Under the pieces are notes generated by a model. That model ran no database searches and was not told where the DNA came from. It worked only from the letters and a program-made list of their open reading frames with translations. The translations under genes were made by a program, and so were the position numbers. This document shows, one piece after another, positions 15,592-24,456 of a stretch of DNA of 34,841 nucleotides. This DNA is from K189A clade bacterium (GTDB lineage Bacteria; Pseudomonadota; Gammaproteobacteria; Pseudomonadales; Azotimanducaceae), in NCBI GenBank assembly GCA_018607725.1, contig JABBAY010000102.1:9137-43977 (forward strand). Reading direction: 5' to 3'. The first letter of the stretch is position 1. Each line of letters opens with the position of its first letter.

Positions 15592-17625
15592 CTAGGTGCT
15601 GACCTCAGCTGAATCGGCTGTTTCGGCCTGAAAATTCAGCAGTTCGGCTTCGCCCGTCACGAGATCTCCGGCTTGGTAATAGAACTCACGGACTTGGCCG
15701 GCGCGGCTTGCGCGGATCGTGTGTTCCATTTTCATGGCTTCCATAACGAGCAGCGGTGTGTTGATGTCGACTCGTGTGCCGACTTCCGCTAACAAGGCGA
15801 CGATGGTGCCATTCATGGGCGCGCGCGGATTACCGCCACGGCTGTCTTCGCCCACCTCGCCCAGGTCTGGGTTGATTCGAGCAAACTGAAAGGCGCCCTG
15901 GCTTTGATACGCCGAGAAGATACCGTCGTGGTCGGCGACCACCAGTTTCTGCTTGAAGCCATTAATATCCGCGCTGAGTTCGCCGTTGTTCAAGGTGCCG
16001 CTAACCTGCAGGGTTTTTTCAGCGATGGTCAGTGTAAAGCTGTCTTGGTTGTTGGTGGGATTTTTTTCGGCACTGACTTGCCAGGCTTGATCGCGGTAGC
16101 TGAGCTGTAGGTGCTGTACATGTGGCTCGTTCATGCGCCAGGCTGATGTGCCGTGCCAGGGTGAGTCGGGTTCGCCATGTTGACTGGCCAAAATTTGAGC
16201 CTGGTTTGCTTGCGCGAGTAATAAGTACAGCGCGGCGAGAGCCACTGCTTCATGTTCATCAATGCTCGGATTCAAGAACAGCAGCGCCTGATGCTTTTGG
16301 ATAAAACCCGTATCCAAATCCGCCTGAGCGAAGGGTTCACTGGTGGCGAGGTTATACAAAAAATCGATATTGGTAGTCAGGCCGGCGATCCGATACTGGG
16401 TCAACGCCACCGCCAGGCGCTGCAGGGCTTGGGCCCGGTCTTCTCCCCAGACAATGAGCTTGGCGATCATGGGGTCATAGTAGATGCTGACTTCGTCACC
16501 TTGGCGCACGCCGGTATCAACCCGTACATGCGGGTTTTCCAGGGGCGTCTGCAAAAACTTCAAGACACCAGTGGCGGGCATAAAGTCTTGGTCTGGGTCT
16601 TCGGCATAGATGCGAGCCTCGAAGGCATGGCCGGTGACGGTGACCTGATGCTGGCCCAGGGGTAGGGGTTCGCCGGCAGCAACACGCAACTGCCATTCCA
16701 CCAGGTCAATGCCGGTCACCATTTCGGTCACCGGATGTTCCACCTGCAAGCGCGTGTTCATCTCCATAAAATAGAAGGACCCATCACTGTCTAATAAAAA
16801 CTCGACAGTTCCTGCGCCCTCATAGTCTATCGCGCTGGCCGCCTGCACGGCAGCTTCCCCCATCTGACGTCGCACCTCGATTGATACGTTGGGTGCGGGG
16901 GCTTCCTCCATGACCTTTTGGTGACGGCGCTGTACGGAACAGTCTCTTTCCGACAGGTAGATGCCCTGGCCATGGCTGTCGCAGAACACCTGAATCTCAA
17001 CGTGGCGAGGCTGAGTCAGATATTTTTCCACCAGCATGTCGCTGTTGCCAAAACTGCTCAATGATTCTCGTTGGGCGGCTTCAAGGGCTGCAGAAAATTC
17101 GTCCCCAGACCATACCTGGCGCATACCTTTGCCGCCACCACCGGCCACGGCTTTCAGCAGAACGGGGTAACCCATGGCGTCGGCATGTTGGCGCAGCAAT
17201 GCGGGCGACTGGTCGTCGCCATGATAGCCAGGCACCAAGGGTACGTTAGCGTTTTCCATAATGCGTTTCGCCGCCGACTTGGAGCCCATGGCTTCAACGG
17301 CGGTGGCCGGTGGACCTATAAAGACGATGTTGGCAGCCTCACAGGCGCGGCAAAATTCGGCGTTTTCAGACAGGAAGCCATAACCAGGATGAATGGCTTG
17401 GGCGCCAGTGCGCAGTGCCGCTTCCAGGACCTTGTCACCGCACAAGTAGGATTCTCGAGCCGGCGCCGGCCCGATCCACACGGCTTCGTCTGCCAGGGTG
17501 ACATGCAGTGCATGCTTGTCAGCGTCGGAGTAGACCGCGACTGTTTTGATGCCCATGTGCCGAGCTGTACGAATCACTCGGCAGGCGATCTCACCGCGAT
17601 TGGCGATCAAAATCTTGTTAAACAC
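15592..17625 (-). CDS. liuD: methylcrotonyl-CoA carboxylase biotin-containing alpha subunit
   Basis: The 677-residue subunit carries biotin carboxylase and biotin carrier functions for carboxylation of 3-methylcrotonyl-CoA in leucine breakdown. N-terminus FNKILIANRGEIACRVIRTA and AIHPGYGFLSENAEF are biotin-carboxylase hallmarks; the ATP-grasp glycine loop AGGGGKGMR is near 161-169; FMEMNTRLQVEHPVTE near 290-305 supplies catalytic residues; the C-terminal biotin carrier has VMEAMKMEHT with biotinylated Lys632. Translation begins at GTG (17625) behind a near-perfect AGGAGGA site. LiuB lies 98 bases upstream; in Pseudomonas aeruginosa liuC sits between them, and it is absent here. Substrate is inferred from the liu context; on sequence alone a related acyl-CoA carboxylase cannot be fully excluded. 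Confidence 0.92.
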   Translation of the reverse strand: MFNKILIANRGEIACRVIRTARHMGIKTVAVYSDADKHALHVTLADEAVWIGPAPARESYLCGDKVLEAALRTGAQAIHPGYGFLSENAEFCRACEAANIVFIGPPATAVEAMGSKSAAKRIMENANVPLVPGYHGDDQSPALLRQHADAMGYPVLLKAVAGGGGKGMRQVWSGDEFSAALEAAQRESLSSFGNSDMLVEKYLTQPRHVEIQVFCDSHGQGIYLSERDCSVQRRHQKVMEEAPAPNVSIEVRRQMGEAAVQAASAIDYEGAGTVEFLLDSDGSFYFMEMNTRLQVEHPVTEMVTGIDLVEWQLRVAAGEPLPLGQHQVTVTGHAFEARIYAEDPDQDFMPATGVLKFLQTPLENPHVRVDTGVRQGDEVSIYYDPMIAKLIVWGEDRAQALQRLAVALTQYRIAGLTTNIDFLYNLATSEPFAQADLDTGFIQKHQALLFLNPSIDEHEAVALAALYLLLAQANQAQILASQHGEPDSPWHGTSAWRMNEPHVQHLQLSYRDQAWQVSAEKNPTNNQDSFTLTIAEKTLQVSGTLNNGELSADINGFKQKLVVADHDGIFSAYQSQGAFQFARINPDLGEVGEDSRGGNPRAPMNGTIVALLAEVGTRVDINTPLLVMEAMKMEHTIRASRAGQVREFYYQAGDLVTGEAELLNFQAETADSAEVST

Positions 17626-17723
17626 AGACTTTCCTCCTGAGCTTTGATGCCAACATCAAAGCAATTTTTAGGTTGGCCGAGATCCACTTCATGGTCCCGG
17701 CGGCGATGGGTATCGCAAATTCA

Positions 17724-19331
17724 TTACATTCTAAACACGCCAAACTGTGTGTCTTTGATGGGGGCGTTCAGACACGCAGATAGAGCCAGGCCCAACACCA
17801 TACGGGTGTCAGCGGGATCGATGACGCCGTCGTCCCAGATCCGCGCAGAGGCGTAGTAGGGATGACCTTGGTCTTCATAGGTGTCGAGAATGGGTTGTTT
17901 AAAGCGGGCTTCGTCGTCCTGGCTCCATTGCTCACCGCGAGTTTCCAACTGATCGCGTTTGAGTGTCGCCAGCACGCCTGCGGCCTGCTCGCCACCCATG
18001 ACCGAGATGCGGGCGTTCGGCCACATAAACAAAAATCGTGGATCATAGGCGCGGCCACACATGCCGTAGTTGCCAGCGCCGAAGGAGCCGCCGATTAATA
18101 CTGTGAGTTTCGGGACTTCCGCGCAGGCTACTGCATGGACCATTTTTGCGCCGTGTTTGGCGATTCCGCCGGCCTCATACTGTTGGCCCACCATAAAACC
18201 GGTGATGTTCTGCAGGAACAACAACGGGATCTTGCGTTGGGCGCAGAGCTCGACGAAGTGCGCACCTTTCTGAGCTGACTCACCAAACAGAATGCCATTG
18301 TTAGCGACAATGCCGATGGGGTAGCCGTGAAGGCGGGCGAAGCCGGTTACCAGCGTAGTGCCGTACAACGCCTTGAATTCGTCGAAGTCGGAACCGTCTA
18401 CCAGGCGAGCGATGACCTCACGCACGTCATAGGGCTGGCGAGTGTCTTTAGGGATCACACCGTAAATATCCTCAATGGGGTACAGTGGCTCGCAGCTGGG
18501 TTTGATGTCCAGTTGGCTGGGCTTGACCCGATTTAGACGGCTGATACATTGGCGTACCAGTTGCAGGGCGTGATGATCGTTGTTCGCATAATGGTCGGTG
18601 ACGCCGGAAGTGCGACAGTGGACGTCGGCCCCCCCGAGATCCTCGGCGCTGACGACTTCACCAGTGGCGGCCTTCACCAGTGGTGGTCCGGCGAGAAAAA
18701 TGGTGCCCTGTTCTTTGACGATAATAGACTCATCGGCCATGGCCGGCAGGTAGGCACCACCGGCGGTGCAGGACCCCATGACTGCAGCGATCTGAGGGAT
18801 GCCTTGGGCCGACATGCGCGCCTGGTTAAAGAAGGCGTGACCGAAGTGTTCGCGGTCAGGAAAGACTTCTGCCTGCAGGGGTAGAAATGCGCCGCCGGAA
18901 TCAACCAGATAAATGCAGGGCAGATGGTTCTCTTGCGCGATGGTTTGGGCGCGGCCTTGTTTCTTCACTGTCAGCGGATAGTAGGTGCCGCCCTTAACGG
19001 TGGCATCATTGATAAAAATCATACATTCCTGACCACAGATGCGACCAATACCGGTGATGATCCCTGCTGCGGGTACGTCATCATCGTAGACATCATGGGC
19101 TGCCAATTGAGATAGCTCGAGAAACGGTGAGCCATCATCCAGTAGGCCATTGAGGCGCTCGCGAGGCAACAACTTGCCCCGCGCCTTGTGGCGTTGTTGG
19201 TATTTTTCGCCACCACCGAGTTTAATTTTTGCCACCACCTGCCGCAGGTCGGCAACCTGGGCAAGCAGGTGCGCCTCGTTCTCCGCAAAGGCGGCATCAC
19301 GGGTATTGATCTTAGTGACGAGTGCTGTCAT
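17724..19331 (-). CDS. liuB: methylcrotonyl-CoA carboxylase carboxyltransferase beta subunit
   Basis: A 535-residue carboxyltransferase that transfers CO2 from carboxybiotin to 3-methylcrotonyl-CoA. Family landmarks: [21 protein letters not shown] (about 39-59, shortened here), [34 protein letters not shown] (142-159 region), [43 protein letters not shown], and [20 protein letters not shown]; it ends [10 protein letters not shown], a typical methylcrotonyl-CoA carboxylase end. The length equals the family norm. The start has TGAGGA about ten bases upstream, and liuA ends 12 bases before it, so the two are surely co-transcribed. Complete and apparently functional. Confidence 0.95.
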   Translation of the reverse strand: MTALVTKINTRDAAFAENEAHLLAQVADLRQVVAKIKLGGGEKYQQRHKARGKLLPRERLNGLLDDGSPFLELSQLAAHDVYDDDVPAAGIITGIGRICGQECMIFINDATVKGGTYYPLTVKKQGRAQTIAQENHLPCIYLVDSGGAFLPLQAEVFPDREHFGHAFFNQARMSAQGIPQIAAVMGSCTAGGAYLPAMADESIIVKEQGTIFLAGPPLVKAATGEVVSAEDLGGADVHCRTSGVTDHYANNDHHALQLVRQCISRLNRVKPSQLDIKPSCEPLYPIEDIYGVIPKDTRQPYDVREVIARLVDGSDFDEFKALYGTTLVTGFARLHGYPIGIVANNGILFGESAQKGAHFVELCAQRKIPLLFLQNITGFMVGQQYEAGGIAKHGAKMVHAVACAEVPKLTVLIGGSFGAGNYGMCGRAYDPRFLFMWPNARISVMGGEQAAGVLATLKRDQLETRGEQWSQDDEARFKQPILDTYEDQGHPYYASARIWDDGVIDPADTRMVLGLALSACLNAPIKDTQFGVFRM

Positions 19332-19343
19332 GACGAAGATTCC

Positions 19344-20513
19344 TCAGGCAGTTTCTTTAAATAGTTCGCGGCCGATCAGCATGCGTCGGATCTCGGATGT
19401 ACCTGCGCCAATTTCATAAAGCTTGGCGTCACGTAATAGCCGGCCCGTACCATAGTCGTTAATGTAACCGTTACCGCCCAGTGCCTGAATGGCCTGGGAG
19501 GCCATCAGCGTGGCCTTTTCTGCCGAAAACAGAATGATGCCGGCGGCATCCTTGCGGCTTTGTTCGCCACGATCACAGGCCGCAGCGACGGCGTATAGAT
19601 AAGCGCGGCTGGCACTCAACTCGGTATACATATCGGCCAGTTTGCCCTGCATCAGTTGAAATTCACCGATCTGTTGACCGAATTGCTCGCGAGAGTGGAG
19701 ATAAGGTACCACGATGTCCAAGCAGGCCTGCATGATGCCCACGGGTCCACCGGCAAGAATCGTGCGCTCAAAATCGAGACCCGACATCAGCACCCTGACA
19801 CCATTGCCAACCCCACCCAGGACATTTTCGGCGGGAACCTCGCAGTCTTCAAAAATTAATTCACAGGTATTTGATCCCCGCATTCCCAGTTTGTCGAGTT
19901 TGATGCCACGGCTGAAACCGATGAAATCCCGCTCAACGATAAAGGCCGTGATGCCTCGTGGACCGGCGTTGGTATCGGTCTTGGCATAGATCACAAAGGT
20001 GTGAGCGTCAGGACCGTTGGTAATCCACATTTTGGTGCCGTTGAGCACGTACACATCCCCCTTCTTATCGGCACGTAATTTCATACTCACCACATCGGAA
20101 CCGGCATTGGGTTCAGACATGGCTAACGCACCGATATGTTCGCCACTACAGAGTTTGGGCAGATATTGATGCTTTTGCGCCTCACTGCCGTTCTTGCGGA
20201 TTTGGTTGACGCACAGGTTGGAGTGCGCCCCGTAGGATAGGCCGACGGACGCTGATGCCCGGCTGATCTCTTCGACGGCGATGGTATGCGCCAGATAACC
20301 CATGCCACTGCCGCCGTATTCTTCCTCAACAGTGACGCCCAGCAGGCCCATGTCGCCAAATTTTCGCCACATGTCCATGGGGAACTCATTGTCTTTGTCT
20401 ATTTGTGTGGCACGCGGTGCCAGTTCCACAGCGCACATCTGATAGACCGCGTCGCGGAGCATGTCGATCTCTTCACCAAGACCGAAATTCAAAGTGGGGT
20501 AGGCGGTGCTCAT
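19344..20513 (-). CDS. liuA: isovaleryl-CoA dehydrogenase
   Basis: A 389-residue acyl-CoA dehydrogenase that converts isovaleryl-CoA to 3-methylcrotonyl-CoA in leucine catabolism. Seen: [18 protein letters not shown] (59-76), [17 protein letters not shown] (128-144), [14 protein letters not shown] (161-174), and [13 protein letters not shown], whose Glu249 matches the displaced catalytic base that distinguishes isovaleryl-CoA dehydrogenases from most other family members. The end [20 protein letters not shown] and [15 protein letters not shown] is also typical. Its ATG directly follows the TAG stop of liuR (no base between), a strong sign of translational coupling, and liuB starts 12 bases downstream. 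Confidence 0.96.
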   Translation of the reverse strand: MSTAYPTLNFGLGEEIDMLRDAVYQMCAVELAPRATQIDKDNEFPMDMWRKFGDMGLLGVTVEEEYGGSGMGYLAHTIAVEEISRASASVGLSYGAHSNLCVNQIRKNGSEAQKHQYLPKLCSGEHIGALAMSEPNAGSDVVSMKLRADKKGDVYVLNGTKMWITNGPDAHTFVIYAKTDTNAGPRGITAFIVERDFIGFSRGIKLDKLGMRGSNTCELIFEDCEVPAENVLGGVGNGVRVLMSGLDFERTILAGGPVGIMQACLDIVVPYLHSREQFGQQIGEFQLMQGKLADMYTELSASRAYLYAVAAACDRGEQSRKDAAGIILFSAEKATLMASQAIQALGGNGYINDYGTGRLLRDAKLYEIGAGTSEIRRMLIGRELFKETA

Positions 20514-20909
20514 CTAGTTGTCTTCCTTCTTGTTGACGATGTTGAGGGCCTGCTGACAGCGTTTCTCGACATCATCGAGTTCTGTCAGCATCTGTTTCAA
20601 ATCCTGCATCTGGGCGTGTAGTTGCTGCTTTCGCGCGTTGACGTTATCGAGCAGTCGCTCCAGCTGTTCGACGTTACCCTGTGCCGGGTCGTACATCTCA
20701 ATGATGGCCTGAGACTCCTGTAGTGACATGCCGATTCGCTTGCCCCGCTGGATTAAGGTGAGGCGTACGCGATCAGCGTCGGTGTAGCGCCGTTGCTGGC
20801 CCACACGTTGTGGGTTGAGCAGGCCTTTTTCCTCGTAGAAGCGGATCGTACGGGTCGTGATATCGAAGGCCCGAGCGAGTTCCGAGATGGTGTGGGTTTT
20901 CTGGGGCAT
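20514..20909 (-). CDS. liuR: MerR-family regulator of leucine/isovalerate catabolism
   Basis: A 131-residue MerR-type transcription factor: winged helix-turn-helix at the N-terminus (TISELARAFDITTRTIRFYEEKGLL, within 7-31), the wing with QQRRYTDADRVRL, then a long dimerisation helix (NVEQLERLLDNVNARKQQLHAQM) and no metal-binding cysteines at the end. It heads the liu operon, as LiuR does in many gamma- and betaproteobacteria, where it represses the operon and is relieved by a branched-chain CoA intermediate. A perfect 16-bp palindrome 46 bases upstream of the ATG is the probable operator, implying autoregulation. No strong ribosome-binding site precedes ATG. Confidence 0.93.
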   Translation of the reverse strand: MPQKTHTISELARAFDITTRTIRFYEEKGLLNPQRVGQQRRYTDADRVRLTLIQRGKRIGMSLQESQAIIEMYDPAQGNVEQLERLLDNVNARKQQLHAQMQDLKQMLTELDDVEKRCQQALNIVNKKEDN

Positions 20910-20953
20910 GAAGATAGTGTGCCAAAATATAAAGTGTTGGGACTTTACAAAAG

Positions 20954-21007
20954 CTTGACGTTAACGTCAACGTAAGCGGCCAGGTCAGCTTCAGCGTTAG
21001 CTTCAAC
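20954..21007. repeat. degenerate 6-bp repeat upstream of liuR
   Basis: Read on the minus strand this stretch is a chain of hexamers close to GCTAAC / GCTGAC / GTTGAC / GTTAAC. The LiuR dyad lies inside it. The region may have grown by slippage around the operator, producing extra partial ACGT half-sites. Confidence 0.45.
20955..20970. promoter_or_regulatory. probable LiuR operator
   Basis: TTGACGTTAACGTCAA is a perfect 16-bp palindrome located 46 bases upstream of liuR, the first gene of the liu operon. MerR proteins bind dyads of this size between the promoter hexamers. The neighbouring sequence on the minus strand has TTACGT before it and TTGTAA after it, separated by 19 bases, the spacing expected for MerR promoters, although both hexamers are poor. 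I recall reconstructed LiuR sites having a similar ACGT-centred dyad, but could not check. Confidence 0.65.
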
Positions 21008-21134
21008 ATCAGTTCGGCAGACTCGGCTGTAGGTTTAAGACATTGGGCGCCCGTTGCGGCGAATCCGTTTAGGTCCTGCTACGCTGCTGAACAATGGTAC
21101 CACTGGGTGGTTTAGCGTTAGCGTCGTTGTTATG

Positions 21135-21168
21135 TTCTGACCCAATAGATATTTATTCTGACTCAATA
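21135..21168 (+). promoter_or_regulatory. 13-bp direct repeat, 21-bp period, upstream of the ABM gene
   Basis: TTCTGACCCAATA (21135-21147) recurs as TTCTGACTCAATA (21156-21168) with one difference and a period of 21 bases, two turns of the helix. It ends 16 bases before the small monooxygenase start. Same-face spacing suggests a site for a dimeric or cooperating regulator, or for RNA-level control, but no regulator is identified. Confidence 0.4.
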
Positions 21169-21184
21169 ACAAGGAATGCATTAG

Positions 21185-21472
21185 ATGATCATTATTACCT
21201 CAGAAGTCGTGATAACCCCCGAGCACTGGCAAGAGGCGTTGGACCAAACTCGGGCCCATGTTGAGGCTTCCAGACTCGAACCTGGGTGCATCAGCCATCG
21301 GTTTCTGATTTCACCAGAGATTGAACACTGCCTGTTCTTTTATGAAGAATGGCGCGATCGAGCGGCTATTGATCGGCATTTTCAGCAAGATTACTCGAAA
21401 GCGATCAGTAAGAACCTGACTGCGTGGGCAATGAATAAGGTGAAAATAGGCTTTCACCATGTCCTGGATTAA
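21185..21472 (+). CDS. antibiotic biosynthesis monooxygenase (ABM) domain protein
   Basis: A 95-residue protein with the YgiN-like ABM fold: IIITSEVVITPEHWQEAL (first strand and helix), LEPGCISHRFLISPE, FFYEEWRDRAAIDRHFQQ (50-68 region) where the ExW...DxH segment is the family signature. Such dimeric ferredoxin-like proteins act as cofactor-free quinol or small-molecule monooxygenases or as binding proteins. Start supported by AAGGA about ten bases upstream. It is divergent from the liu operon and followed 158 bases later by an acyl-CoA dehydrogenase on the same strand. Its substrate is unknown. Confidence 0.85.
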   Translation: MIIITSEVVITPEHWQEALDQTRAHVEASRLEPGCISHRFLISPEIEHCLFFYEEWRDRAAIDRHFQQDYSKAISKNLTAWAMNKVKIGFHHVLD

Positions 21473-21570
21473 AGCGCGAGAGCGGCTGTTCGTGAGATTC
21501 GCCAGCATGCTGTTTTCAGTGTTACAGTATCTCTAGTAGCAGTGGTAAGAATTGACTTCAACTTTTAGAT

Positions 21571-21610
21571 AGCAGCCTTTTAATAGCAACCTTTAACAGC
21601 AATCTTGACT
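21571..21610. repeat. degenerate 13-14-bp tandem repeat before the acyl-CoA dehydrogenase
   Basis: AGCAGCCTTTTAAT, AGCAACCTTTAAC and AGCAATCTTGACT follow one another directly, and AGCACTTGGA (with the ribosome-binding GGAG) starts a fourth copy. The array therefore runs into the Shine-Dalgarno region of the gene starting at 21631. Confidence 0.55.
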
Positions 21611-21630
21611 AGCACTTGGAGAGCACAATA

Positions 21631-22977
21631 ATGGCCATTGATTTTGATGTAGATCCGGAATTTCAGGTACAAATTGACTGGGTGAAAAAATTCGTTAGCG
21701 AAGAAGTAGAGCCGCTTGATCATTTTATGCGCGTGGGTGAGGACAAGCAGGGTAATCCGCTCGACGAAGACAGCATGAAGGCCGTTCGTGCCTATATCAA
21801 GAGCTTACAAACACAAGTTAAAGCGCAGGGTCTGTGGGGTTTTCACTTAGGTGAGGATCTAGGTGGGCCGGGTCTTGGTCAAGTCAAACTATGCCTGCTG
21901 AACGAAATTCTTGGTCGAACGCGCATGGGGCCAACGGTATTCGGGTGTCAGGCGCCAGATACTGGCAACATGGAGCTGATCGCGCACAATGGTACGGAGG
22001 CGCAGAAAAAGAAATATCTAGAACCTTTGCTAGCGGGTGAAAAGCGCTCGGCATTTTCCATGACGGAACCCCACGCCGGTGAACCAGGTGAATTCAAATG
22101 CATGGCTGTGCGCGATGGTGATGAATGGGTGTTGACCGGCGAGAAATGGTACACCTCGAATGGCGCAGGCGCAGACTTTTTAATCGTGATGGCGATCACG
22201 GCGCCAGACAAGCCTTTGCTGGAGCGCGCCTCCATGTTTCTGGTAGACAGAAATATGCCTGGCGTTGAAATAGTCAGAGACGTTCACGGGTTCGGTACGC
22301 CTATTGAAATGAAATACGATGACAGCAAGCGTCGTCTGGGCGGTCATGCCTATATCAAATATGACAACGTCCGCCTGCCGATCGATGCATTGTTGGGTGA
22401 GGAGGGCGGCGGCTTTGTGGGTTCCCAGACTCGCTTGAGTGGCGGCCGAGTGCACCATGCGATGCGTGCCGTGGGTGTCTGTCAGTATGCTCTGGATATG
22501 GCTTGCGAGCGAGCCCTGAGTCGTCGAACCAAGGGCGAGCGTCTGGCCGATAAGCAAATGGTGCAGGCAGATCTTGCTGAATCCTTTATCCAGTTAAAAC
22601 AGTTTCGCTTGCATGTGCTCTACACGGCCTGGCTGATTGATAAAACCGGCAAGTACACTCGGGAAATTCGCAAAGAAATAGCAGCGATTAAGATTTCAGC
22701 CGCGAAAGTGAATCACGATATTGTTTACCGTGCCATTCACCTGCATGGTGCGCTGGGTATGTCGAATGAAACGCCTCTTGGCGACATGTGGATGTCTGCG
22801 CCCTATATGGGCATCATGGATGGATCTTCAGAATCTCATGCGGCGAATCTGGCGAAACTGATGTTGCGAGATTATGAAGCCTGCGATGACCTGTTCCCGA
22901 CCTACCATATTCCTAAATTGGTGGCCAAGGCCCAGGATAAATTTGAACAGGTGATTGCTGATTATCTAGAAAAATAG
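21631..22977 (+). CDS. acyl-CoA dehydrogenase (ACAD10/11-like)
   Basis: A 448-residue acyl-CoA dehydrogenase of the longer ACAD10/ACAD11-related group: WVKKFVSEEVEPLDHFM near the N-terminus, GLWGFHLGEDLGGPGLG, FSMTEPHAGEPGEFKCMAVR (with EPHAGE in place of EPxAGSD), KWYTSNGAGADFLIVMA, LSGGRVHHAMRAVGVCQYALDMA, and HLHGALGMSNETPLGDMW. The base at the isovaleryl position (FERT) is replaced here by GGRVHH, as expected for the other catalytic arrangement in this group. ATG at 21631 has GGAGAG upstream; a TTG five codons earlier is not needed. Followed by a CoA transferase and a permease on the same strand, suggesting a catabolic unit for an imported acid. Confidence 0.9.
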   Translation: MAIDFDVDPEFQVQIDWVKKFVSEEVEPLDHFMRVGEDKQGNPLDEDSMKAVRAYIKSLQTQVKAQGLWGFHLGEDLGGPGLGQVKLCLLNEILGRTRMGPTVFGCQAPDTGNMELIAHNGTEAQKKKYLEPLLAGEKRSAFSMTEPHAGEPGEFKCMAVRDGDEWVLTGEKWYTSNGAGADFLIVMAITAPDKPLLERASMFLVDRNMPGVEIVRDVHGFGTPIEMKYDDSKRRLGGHAYIKYDNVRLPIDALLGEEGGGFVGSQTRLSGGRVHHAMRAVGVCQYALDMACERALSRRTKGERLADKQMVQADLAESFIQLKQFRLHVLYTAWLIDKTGKYTREIRKEIAAIKISAAKVNHDIVYRAIHLHGALGMSNETPLGDMWMSAPYMGIMDGSSESHAANLAKLMLRDYEACDDLFPTYHIPKLVAKAQDKFEQVIADYLEK

Positions 22978-23016
22978 GCCTGAGAAATAGGCCTGAGAAA
23001 TAGGCCTGAGAAATAG
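22972..23016. repeat. 13-bp tandem repeat that duplicates the stop codon of the dehydrogenase
   Basis: AAATAGGCCTGAG occurs at 22972-22984, 22985-22997 and 22998-23010, then AAATAG at 23011-23016. The first copy contains the TAG stop (22975-22977) of the acyl-CoA dehydrogenase, so the gene's last bases have been amplified into the intergenic region. Copies are identical, suggesting recent origin. Confidence 0.9.
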
Positions 23017-23145
23017 TCAACACTCACCTATTCTTATGCCGATGGCGCGAGTAAGAGGCTGACCGCGAGGTTCACCTTTTGCTCGTTATTGGACCTGCTG
23101 AATGCAAGACGATATAAACTTACGACTAACAAAGCGATCCCCTTA

Positions 23146-24321
23146 ATGAAACCATTAGCTGGCGTGACAGTACTGGAGTTTTCCACCATGATCACCGCGT
23201 CCTTCGCCGCCATGATGATGGCGGAGCAGGGGGCTTCAGTGATCAAGGTTGAGCCCATTGAGATGGGTGACCCGATGCGCTATATCGGCGCCAGCAAGGC
23301 CGGTATGTCGGCCTTGTTCGCGAACTGCAATCGCGGTAAAGAATCTATCAGAATCAACTTGAAGGATGCTGCTGGTCAAGCGTTGATTCGTCGTTTGATG
23401 CCTGATGTGGATATTGTGATCCATAACTTTCGCCCCGGCGTGATGGACAAACTGAATCTGGGTAGCGAACAACTGCGTGCCATTAATCCACGCTTGATCT
23501 ATATGGCGATCTCCGGATTCGGCCACCAGGGACCGTTAGGCAGTGCGCCTGCCTACGACCCTATTATTCAGGCCCATGCTGGCATGACTGCTGCGCAGGG
23601 TCTTGGAACGCCAGTTTTTATTCGTAATTTGGTGTGCGACAAGATCACTGCTTACACCGCCTGCCAAGCAGTGACCAGTGCCTTGTATCTGCGCGAAAAA
23701 ACGGGCGAAGGTCAGCATATTGACCTGTCAATGCTGGATTCGGGGTTGTTCTTTTTATTCCCTGATGCGTTTATGAACCATACGTTGCTGGATGACGATA
23801 TCGATCCGCAGCCACTCCTTTCGGACCTGATCTATGAGCTCACATTAACCGCCGATGGTGGTCTGACGTTTTCAGCCGGCGTTGAAAAGCAACGAAACGG
23901 TATGTTCAAAGCTATTGGCCTGGCGGCACTGATTGAGGACCCCCGATTCAAGTCTACAGAGGCCATAGCAGCTAACCGTGATGATTATATTGCCTTGATT
24001 AGTCAGGCATTTTTAACCTTAACAACAGATGAGGCTTTGCAAAAACTGCAGGCTCACGATGTACCCTGCGCGAAGTGTTTGAGTCTCGACGAGGTGTTGA
24101 GTCAGGAGCAACTGGTGGCCAACAAGTCCCTGGAGACCTTTGATCATCCCTCGATGGGTGCCATGCGGATCATGAAAGCTGCCCCTCGGTTCGGTGGTGA
24201 GGTGTTGACCCCCGGTGGTCCCAGCCCGAGCCACGGAGAGCATACGGACGTCGTACTCGCGAGGCTGAATTTTACCGCAGCAGATATTCAAAGCTACAAG
24301 GCGAAGGGTGTGGTGGCTTAA
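23146..24321 (+). CDS. family III CoA transferase (CaiB/BaiF type)
   Basis: A 391-residue CoA transferase moving CoA between carboxylic acids through an aspartyl-CoA thioester intermediate. Seen: MKPLAGVTVLEFSTMITA start, VIKVEPIEMGDPMR, NRGKESIRINLKD, VIHNFRPGVMDKLNLG (91-106), YMAISGFGHQGPLGSAPAYDPIIQA with probable catalytic Asp138, and GEGQHIDLSMLDSG. Complete relative to the family (about 390-410). The frame is open back to a TTG at 23089, but homologous proteins begin at the MKPL position; no good ribosome site precedes either. It sits between an acyl-CoA dehydrogenase (168 bases upstream) and an MHS permease (135 bases downstream). Confidence 0.9.
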   Translation: MKPLAGVTVLEFSTMITASFAAMMMAEQGASVIKVEPIEMGDPMRYIGASKAGMSALFANCNRGKESIRINLKDAAGQALIRRLMPDVDIVIHNFRPGVMDKLNLGSEQLRAINPRLIYMAISGFGHQGPLGSAPAYDPIIQAHAGMTAAQGLGTPVFIRNLVCDKITAYTACQAVTSALYLREKTGEGQHIDLSMLDSGLFFLFPDAFMNHTLLDDDIDPQPLLSDLIYELTLTADGGLTFSAGVEKQRNGMFKAIGLAALIEDPRFKSTEAIAANRDDYIALISQAFLTLTTDEALQKLQAHDVPCAKCLSLDEVLSQEQLVANKSLETFDHPSMGAMRIMKAAPRFGGEVLTPGGPSPSHGEHTDVVLARLNFTAADIQSYKAKGVVA

Positions 24322-24456
24322 TTTGGCAAGGTCCGGGGATCTAACAATTATTTAGTAGATAGCTAATTTCTGCTTATAGGGTTCCTTCATTGTCTCAAGA
24401 TGTAACCTGTGGCAACCTAGTCTCCGATTAAAAAATAACAATGAGCAGGTCCTCTT

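Noticed and set aside
20773-21009. Minus-strand frame with a Leu-Thr repeat upstream of liuR
   Set aside because: The repeat is the translation of the hexamer DNA repeat containing the LiuR dyad, and the frame overlaps liuR.
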